Of a DNA stretch of 64,000 bases, positions 57,330-64,000 are shown in pieces. A program made the position numbers and the translations under genes. Numbering within the stretch: position 1 is the first letter of the stretch; each line of letters opens with the position of its first letter. Location of the stretch: positions 4,250,001 to 4,314,000 of the forward strand of contig JAJNNQ010000010.1 in the NCBI GenBank assembly GCA_027886175.1. The letters are read 5' to 3'. The notes beneath the pieces were generated by a model. It made no database searches. It saw only the letters and a list, made by a program, of their open reading frames with translations, and had not been told where the DNA came from. This stretch comes from Phylloscopus collybita (lineage: Eukaryota; Chordata; Aves; Passeriformes; Phylloscopidae).

Positions 57330-59430
57330 CTTTAAGAGGGAAATTTATTTTTTAAGCTGCTCTTATCCTAATTATGCCTCCTGGCAGTGTTTTAGGTGTT
57401 GTAAATCAACAACATTGAAGTTCAGTGGAGTTCATGCTGGCTTACCCTGGCTGAGAACATGGTTCAGCTGAGGTAGAGATGGCCTGAGGTTTTCTAGACA
57501 AAAAGTGAAGGAAACAGTTCTGCTCCAAGCAGATAATGGTGTTTTTAGCAGAATGTGCCCCTCATTATTAGTCTGTTCCTCTGGGGTGGGAACGTGCTAC
57601 ATACAGAAGTGAACTCAAAGCCAAAATGCTGGGGTGAAGTAGGAGGCATCAGAGAAGACTTCCTTTTCCCATGGCCTGTGAATCAGTGGAGATGCTTTCT
57701 CTAGCCCTGCTGTCTTGCTGATTTGGAGTCCTTGGGGCATCTCACATGTTTCCCTTAAAGAGGGGGTCGAAATGCTGACAGCATCTCATCTGGGACACTC
57801 AGGGTGCTCATGGGTTGGGGGCAAGAGGGGTCTTTCAAATCTGATTTTCTCCATGGGCTGCAAAAGCCTGCTTGGTTCCCAAGGCAGACACTGAACCTGA
57901 GAACTATCAATGAAAACTGTTCTGCAGGTAGCCAGTGTTACCTGCAGAGGAGGGTAACTGCCCTTAGTCCATTCTGGGACAAGTTGGGGTTACAGTCAGT
58001 CTGTAATCACACAGAATTAGAGGATCACGTTTCTGCCACAAGCTGATAATTGACACCCATCACAACAAGTTTTTTTCCTTTTTTTTTTTTTTAATAAATA
58101 AAGTAAATTGATTTTATTAGAACAGTGATCTGACAAGTAAATGTGTTTTCTGAGTAGCTCCAGTGAAAATGGACCAATGCTTAAAGAAAACAGCTACACA
58201 AAAGTGGGATTTTTTTGTCTCACCTTTACGGATTTGTGTGAAGGTCTTATTTTTGTTTTATTTCTGTTGACTCAGACATCTGTGCATTTTATTGCCTGTT
58301 CTCAGAAACTTTGCAATGTTTTTGTGAAGAGCAGTAGGAAAGCACTGAGGAAAAAATTGAGTAGATATAAAGCCTTAGAGAAGTGGCACAACAGGCAATT
58401 TCTCCATTTGCTCCTACAGATATTGAGCTGAGCTGGGGAAATTACTTTAAGTACATAAGGTGACACAATTACTACAGTTGGGTCTTTGTTTAATTTTCAA
58501 AAAGACAATCCTGGACACCGAATTCAAAGGTGATTGGTTATGGGCTCTTCAGCCCTTCACCTCTAGGTCACTGAGTTCAGTACCATCCCAGGTTGTAGCT
58601 CTGCACTCTATCCTTTGTGAACAATCCATCTGAGAAATTTATACCTTTATTTTGCTTGTGACTTATGTAATGACAAATTTTGTGTTTTTACAAATATGCG
58701 CACAATCCAAAGGGATTTGGCATGTGGGTTATGGGTGCTGATTTCAGCTTGTGGACTAATCACAGACTATTCACCATGACTGTTGCTTTGAGTATTTCCT
58801 ATTCATGAGGCCTGATTAAGATGCATAGCTCTGTTTCATTTGGCTTCATTGGATGACACCCGTATTGCAAAGAGCTTTCAACTGACCTTCTAACCCTTTT
58901 GGTGAAAATATATGTGCACGAGTGCCCACAAGGATCTCCTGCAGTTTTTTTTTGTAGGCAAAATTTCATGCAGACAAGTGTTGGTGAAAAGTGCCTGATG
59001 AAGAACAGAAACAAAATCTGAAGAGATGTATGAAATTTATTCATACTGGTGTTCTGAAATGCTATTTTTGAACTCTTTCCCTAGATCTCGAAGTGAGCAA
59101 AAAACTGTTGTGTGAAAAATTCCTGTGTGAAATAAATGAGTGGTTCCCCTCCATTTCTCAGTGAACATTGTAAATAGAGTCACAGCATCCAGCAGTAGCT
59201 GAATAATTTTGTAGCAGTCTCCACAGCAAAATCATTGTATACTTGGAATTCAGTGGTGCCCTGGCCATAGTACTCCTGGGTGCAGTACAGGCATAACTAG
59301 CTAGTAATATATTAAGTCTCCTGCACTGTCATTTCAGGTGGAGTACTTTTAGTAAGGATGTCAATCTCTACATCTATTAACCTTTAACCAATTAATTTCA
59401 GTTTAATTATTTTTTTTAATTAAAAAAAAA
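57330..59430. other. non-coding spacer
   Basis: No gene is recognised. There is a T-rich run at about 58075-58091. Frames of 80-96 codons at 57804-58046 and 58141-58431 have no domain. Confidence 0.6.
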
Positions 59431-59439
59431 AAAAGAGAA

Positions 59440-59670
59440 AAACTCAAAATCAGTGCTGCGCAGAAATAAGAAATGACCAAACCTCGTCTTGGAGCTCTAA
59501 TGCCAAAGAGAGAACAGGGCTACAGTCCAGGCAAAAAAAAAAATGGCTCATTTAATTACACCTGCACAGTATTTCAATAGCATGCCTTGGTGAGAGGGGC
59601 TTTTAAGAGTAAAGTGCTTTGAAATAAAGCTATTAAATGCATACAGAGACATTGATCGATACACTCGAGT
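59440..59670. promoter_or_regulatory. candidate enhancer-like block
   Basis: It contains a TTAATTA homeodomain word (TAATTA at 59553-59558), ATTGATCGAT (59651-59660; ATCGAT is the CUX/ONECUT-type core) and retained CpGs (GCTGCGCAG, CCTCGTC, ACTCGAG). An A11 run interrupts it near 59533. Inferred from motif content only. Confidence 0.3.
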
Positions 59671-59819
59671 TATGGGGAGGGGGGAAGGAGGGAGAGGGAA
59701 AAAAAAAAGACTTTTTTTTCTTTTCTGTATGAGTGGATTTGGAATCTTCAAGTGCATAAGGATGGTAAACGATTGCTAAAAGTCCAAATTAAGAGGTATT
59801 AGTCCATTGTGTGGCAGTC

Positions 59820-60080
59820 AGTCACATCATATTCGCATTGCTGTTTTCTTGTCGGAGGTTTTGCCTTGATCTACCCCGGACCACATTGACAAGTCACAAT
59901 TGAAGCATTCTAAATAATCCACAGTGAAATAAGGCATAGGGTGTCACTCTCTGGGCTACAGAAAGCCTGAGCTCAGTGAAGTTAGAAAGGGTAGCAAAGC
60001 CCTTTTCAGTCGCGTTTCTCAGCCGATTAAACTCATTCAGGGCCAGGCTGCTGGAACGAAAACAGAAAGATCACCTCCTG
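59820..60080. promoter_or_regulatory. candidate enhancer-like block
   Basis: CpGs are retained through the block (ATTCGCATTG, TGTCGGAGG, CCCCGGACC, GTCGCGTTTC, GCCGATTAAAC, GAACGAAA) in otherwise AT-rich DNA with no simple repeats. The TTGACAAGTCACAATTG and CCGATTAAAC words include homeodomain-like cores. Confidence 0.3.
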
Positions 60081-60170
60081 TTCTCCAGTGTTTTGTTGGC
60101 AACAGCAGACAGATGTAGAAAAGTAGAAACATTTTTACTATAGCAACAAAGGGGAAAGGGGTGGGAGGCA

Positions 60171-60197
60171 AAAAAAAAAAAAAAAGAAAAAAAGAAG
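60171..60197. repeat. A-rich tract
   Basis: A15 followed by GA7-type units on the plus strand. No retroposon body is visible upstream. Confidence 0.8.
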
Positions 60198-60825
60198 TTG
60201 GAATTTGTGGTCTTGTTAATGTACCAGGTACTTTGGGATGGTACTCCAGATTAAGAGACTTTGTCAGCACAGATTGGAATTCAAAAGATCCATGTGAAAT
60301 GACTGTGCAGCGCAAAACCTGCATCCTCTTTTCTCCCCAAACTCCTCCACTGGTACAGTAATTAACCATAAGAACAGATTGACACATGGAGATCCAGTTC
60401 ATTAACATTTTTTGTTTGGTTGGTTTCTTGGCTTTTCAGAAAACCCCATTTAAGACTGATGCCTTCTTTAAGAGTAACCCATCCACCCATGCAGGCACAC
60501 TGATGTGACATATTGTGACACAAGATGCCACAGGAAACTAAGCCGAGCCCTCAACTGAAGGCTTGATTTAGCCATACATTCTCCACAAGTCAGCGATTAA
60601 ATTAACTGTTGTAGATTCAAGGTAGGAAAACGATAATTCATCTGCTGTGAGTAGTTGTGCAGAAATGGTTTGCTGCTGCAGGAAAAATAATCTGCAAAAT
60701 ACATCTTTAAAATACGATACTTTTCCCTTTCAATGTGTTAAGGTAAATAAATTCAGTTGCAGGAAAAGCAGCACATTTTTAAGAGGTCGCTGCAATGATT
60801 TTTTACCTGCTGTGCATAATGTGCA

Positions 60826-60868
60826 TACACAAAATAATACACAAAATACACAAAATACACAAAATACA
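60826..60868. repeat. 9-bp tandem repeat (TACACAAAA)n
   Basis: Three perfect TACACAAAA units (60838-60864) follow one imperfect unit with an extra TAA. Read in the plus frame it gives a repeated QNTQNT-like peptide, which is an artefact of the repeat. Confidence 0.9.
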
Positions 60869-63800
60869 GTCTTAGAAAAAGCAGATTTGCATGTGTAAAT
60901 GAGCATACAGATGTTCAGATAAATATAATCAAAAAGTTTTTGCTAACTTTTGGTATAGAAATCCTCATACATCTAGTTAGGAATAAGTGAAAATTATTTC
61001 ATGTCTCTGAAATGAAAACCCTTCAAATAATACATGTGCAGGAATGATTCTGTAGCCATGTAATTAGGGCAGTAAAATGGGGGACCTATGTCCCAGCCTC
61101 TCCTCTAATTAAACCATTTTGTATAAAATAATAGTTATAAAGGCAATAGTGATTTTTTTCTGTACCAAGACCTGTGGTTAGGGCAGTTATTTCAGATGTG
61201 GCATAGATTTCACTTCTGTAAAAAAATTGGAATGAAAAGGATTTATATTGAAGTGTTTCTACCTCCTAACTAAATATGCAGCTGATGAACAGATTAAATC
61301 CAAAAGTTAGCTCTCAGAAAGCCAAACATTGTCACTGCCTTAGAGTCTTTAGAAAATTTATCCATTAACCTTTGTATTTACGTCAGTGCTGAGCCCTTTT
61401 GAAGACCAGATCTTTGGAGATGATTGTATAGTTTAATGTTTCTGGAAAAAAAAAAAATTACTTTAAATTCCTATGTCTGTTAAATATCTAAGATCTACTC
61501 GTTTTCACTTGGGTGCTTTTGGAAAACCAAACCCAAACCCAATTGCCCTCTGTCTCAAAGCAGGTGATAAGTGCAAGGAAGAATTAGCCGGGCTTATGGA
61601 GGGGGCAGGGGGATGCAAAGGGGTTTTGCTCCGACTTGTCACCATTGGGATAACGAGTTCTGACCCCTTGGAAATCAGAGGCAATTCCCCTGAGGGCATG
61701 GAGAGCAATGTCAAGCACTTTAGCAAGTAGGCTCCTCCACAGATGAAGCACTTGAGCTTTTATGCGCAGTGACCCGCCCAGAGATTTTTTTAAATCTCTT
61801 GTGGTTCTGGGCTTAGATACGAACTTTGGTCTAACAGCTCACATATCCCAGCCTTACAGACCTCCTTTTCCAGTCCTCATTTCCCAAAACCTTTGAGTCT
61901 TGCCGACCCTGCGTTCCACATTTGCAAGGACTGATGTAAAATACTGTGCTCATTTATCACCTTGTTGTGCTTTTACCATGCTTTAAAAATTTGTGCAATA
62001 TATATCAGGTGTCTATGGATTTTGGCATGGTGTTGGGTCATCTCAGAGATTTGGCATTGTTTAGACCGCAAAATAGCACGCAGGGTCAAGAGCAGTCAAT
62101 ACTGAGCCTATAAATTTTTGGCTGGGCTCTCATAAATTGTCCTCTAATTTGTGGCTTGAAAAAGACAGGGAAAACAAAAAGATATCAGAAGTCAAATCTC
62201 TTTGCCTCGGCAACTGCACTTGTTTTTTCAGAGAAAAAGGAAAAAGCTGTCCATCCCAGCTATTTGCTTCTATTGTCCATGTTGGACCAAATACCAAGGA
62301 CCAGGTTGACTTCTGATGTTGTGCTCCTACAGGGAAATGCAAAACTAAATCCCCAGGCAGAATTTCAGACAAACAGTAATTTTATTTACTTATATTCATC
62401 TCTTCTGGAAAAAAGAAAAAAAAAAAAGGCAGAGGAAATAGCTTTCTTAATCCCAGTACTAACACAATATTGATTCACATTCATGTTCAGTATTTATTGA
62501 CGTGCATTGCATACGATGGAGGCTATCAATTAGGCTACTCTGCTGAAGGGAAGGGGCAATCATATTAGAAAACAGATGAAGCTCATAGTTTATATAGTCC
62601 TAATTTTATGTAATGTAAACCTTTCAAACCCTGGGCACATGAGAGTGAAAATGCATGTCCTGACAGAAAAAAAAAAAAAAGCAGAAAACAAATGGATTTA
62701 CTCTCCAGCTAATTACTGTGGGTGACTGCCCTCAGAGTCACATCATTGTTTCCTGAAGTTCTGTAATGAAATGAAACTTCTCTTAATACAAACTGAATTT
62801 CTGTGTATTTTATTATCCAGCATTAAATACTTTTGTACAACAAGTTAGCACAAGGTTTTGTTTTGTGAGTGGATCAGATATGTGAAATTTTGGAGGTGGT
62901 GCATAATCTTATCATGTTCCTTCTGTACATTGGAGCTGAGGTTCAGCACACTGAGCCCCCATTAAATATCAATGTCAAGGAGAGCACAGTGGCATATGGG
63001 CAGTATTCAAGAGAACAAGTTGTTGCATGCAGGAATCAAATATAAAACATTCCTTTTTTTTGCCCCTTGGAGGTTTTATTGCATGGTTGCAGCTGGATTT
63101 ACACTGTATTTAATAAAACATTAGTAGCCATCAGGGATTGAAATATGTAACGTAATTCTCTTTCAGTAAAATAATTCCATAAATCCAAATATGAAGCTAT
63201 TTGTTTTTTTGCAAGTACTATATGCCCACAATTAAATTAAACCTATATATGGTGCTTTTTTTTCCACCATGGAATTTAATGGAAGCAAAATCCATCTGCA
63301 AAGTTGATTTTGGATACATATAGACATTTTTTGGAGCTGAAGTAGGTCTGGTGGCTAATAAGTTTTGGGGAAAAGAGGGCTGCTGGGTCTCCATCCTTGC
63401 TGAGCTACTTATCATACAAACCTGTGGAAAAATGAGGGTCAGTGTTGCACTGCAGAGGCAGGTGAAGGTACTCCTAATTGTGCACCAAAATAAGTGCAGA
63501 ATTGGTGAGATTTTCACCAAAACCTCTGGTCCCTACCTGCATCTGGACCATTAAGAAGATGACCACAATGCAGAATGACTGCCTTGGCCAGGTAGCTTTT
63601 ATGCTGTGCAGTGACCTAACCAAATTTTATCACATTTTTCAGCTCTCAGATGCTTTTGATAAGATGATAATTGGGGAATAATAAAAAAGAAAAATAATAA
63701 TAAAAAAGGAAAATAAAAAAGATGCATCCATATCTTACTTAGCAAGTATAATGTTTTGGAGACATCTTGAGTGTTTCTTGCAAAAGACACAGTTGATCAT

Positions 63801-64000
63801 ACCTTCAGTGGGATGAAACAACTGCATTGAGGTTTGCACCAGCTACAGATGATTTTCTTGTAGGCATTGTGCTAATCATCATGAAAAAACTGGCAAAGGG
63901 AAAAGCAACAGAAAGACTGAGTAGGGAAATAAAACAAAGGTATTAGAAAATGAAGCTTGATGAGATATCTTGAGAGCTCTCCATGCAGTTTGCAGAAACA
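60869..64000. other. AT-rich non-coding spacer to window end
   Basis: No gene is recognised. Short A runs occur at 61447-61457, 62408-62427 and 62668-62681, and an AAT/AAAAAG low-complexity stretch at about 63681-63720. The part 63060-63240 has mixed composition with a TAACGTAATT word and could be a weak regulatory element. The window ends without entering a recognisable gene. Confidence 0.55.

Noticed and set aside
60826..60868. Repeat array resembling a CRISPR or iteron array
   Set aside because: Units are 9 bp, contiguous and AT-rich with no spacers; it is a simple tandem repeat in a vertebrate genome.
1..64000. tRNA, rRNA, snoRNA or known microRNA genes
   Set aside because: No B-box (GGTTCGANNCC), rRNA signature or seed-plus-hairpin that I recognise was found on either strand by reading.

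Overview
The window looks like vertebrate, almost certainly avian, non-coding DNA: AT-rich, CpG-depleted, with no bacterial-style gene packing. The best taxonomic clue is at 57255-57329, where the 3' end of a CR1 LINE finishes in the octamer ATTCTATG repeated in tandem. That tail is typical of bird and other sauropsid CR1 elements. There is no Alu, B1/B2 or mammalian L1. Older repeat fossils (MIR/CORE-SINE-like fragments, an ancient CR1 with a different tail, and degraded 'CATTGAAGTCAATGG'-type amniote repeats) fit a slowly evolving, repeat-poor sauropsid genome. I cannot name the species or the chromosomal locus.

No protein-coding gene can be called with confidence. Open frames are short, overlap on both strands and match no family I recognise. 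The most interesting coding-like objects are two exon-shaped blocks on opposite strands at 39745-39846 (-) and 39955-40050 (+), and a 129-codon frame at 54002-54388 (-). All three are unproven. The window is best read as a gene desert or the inside of a very large intron.

Layout. 1-12.5 kb: AT-rich spacer with most of the dinucleotide microsatellites, a 42-A tract and several short tandem repeats. 12.5-16 kb: locally GC-richer, with a strong CTCF-type motif (14655-14668) and a small CpG cluster (14893-14977). 16-24 kb: spacer, with conserved-element-like blocks near 20.8-21.4 kb and 22.5-22.9 kb. 24-25 kb: a 74-bp sequence present twice, 890 bp apart, at 76% identity with no gap; a 42-A tract abuts the first copy. 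25-32 kb: spacer with a 29-T tract and two MIR-like fossils. 32-37 kb: a possible regulatory block ending in a GGGA/A43 tract, and an ancient CR1. 38-42 kb: a C-rich tract (G-quadruplex candidate on the minus strand), the two exon-like blocks and two more MIR fossils. 45-50 kb: a GC-richer stretch and several enhancer-like blocks. 50-58 kb: ancient repeats, a 20-bp tandem duplication, the 54-kb open frame and the young CR1. 58-64 kb: enhancer-like blocks and simple repeats.

If the window has a function, it is probably cis-regulatory: a scatter of CpG-retaining, homeodomain-core-rich blocks around one good CTCF-type motif. That is inference, and cross-species alignment would decide it. I found no exotic or mobile system beyond retroelement fossils.
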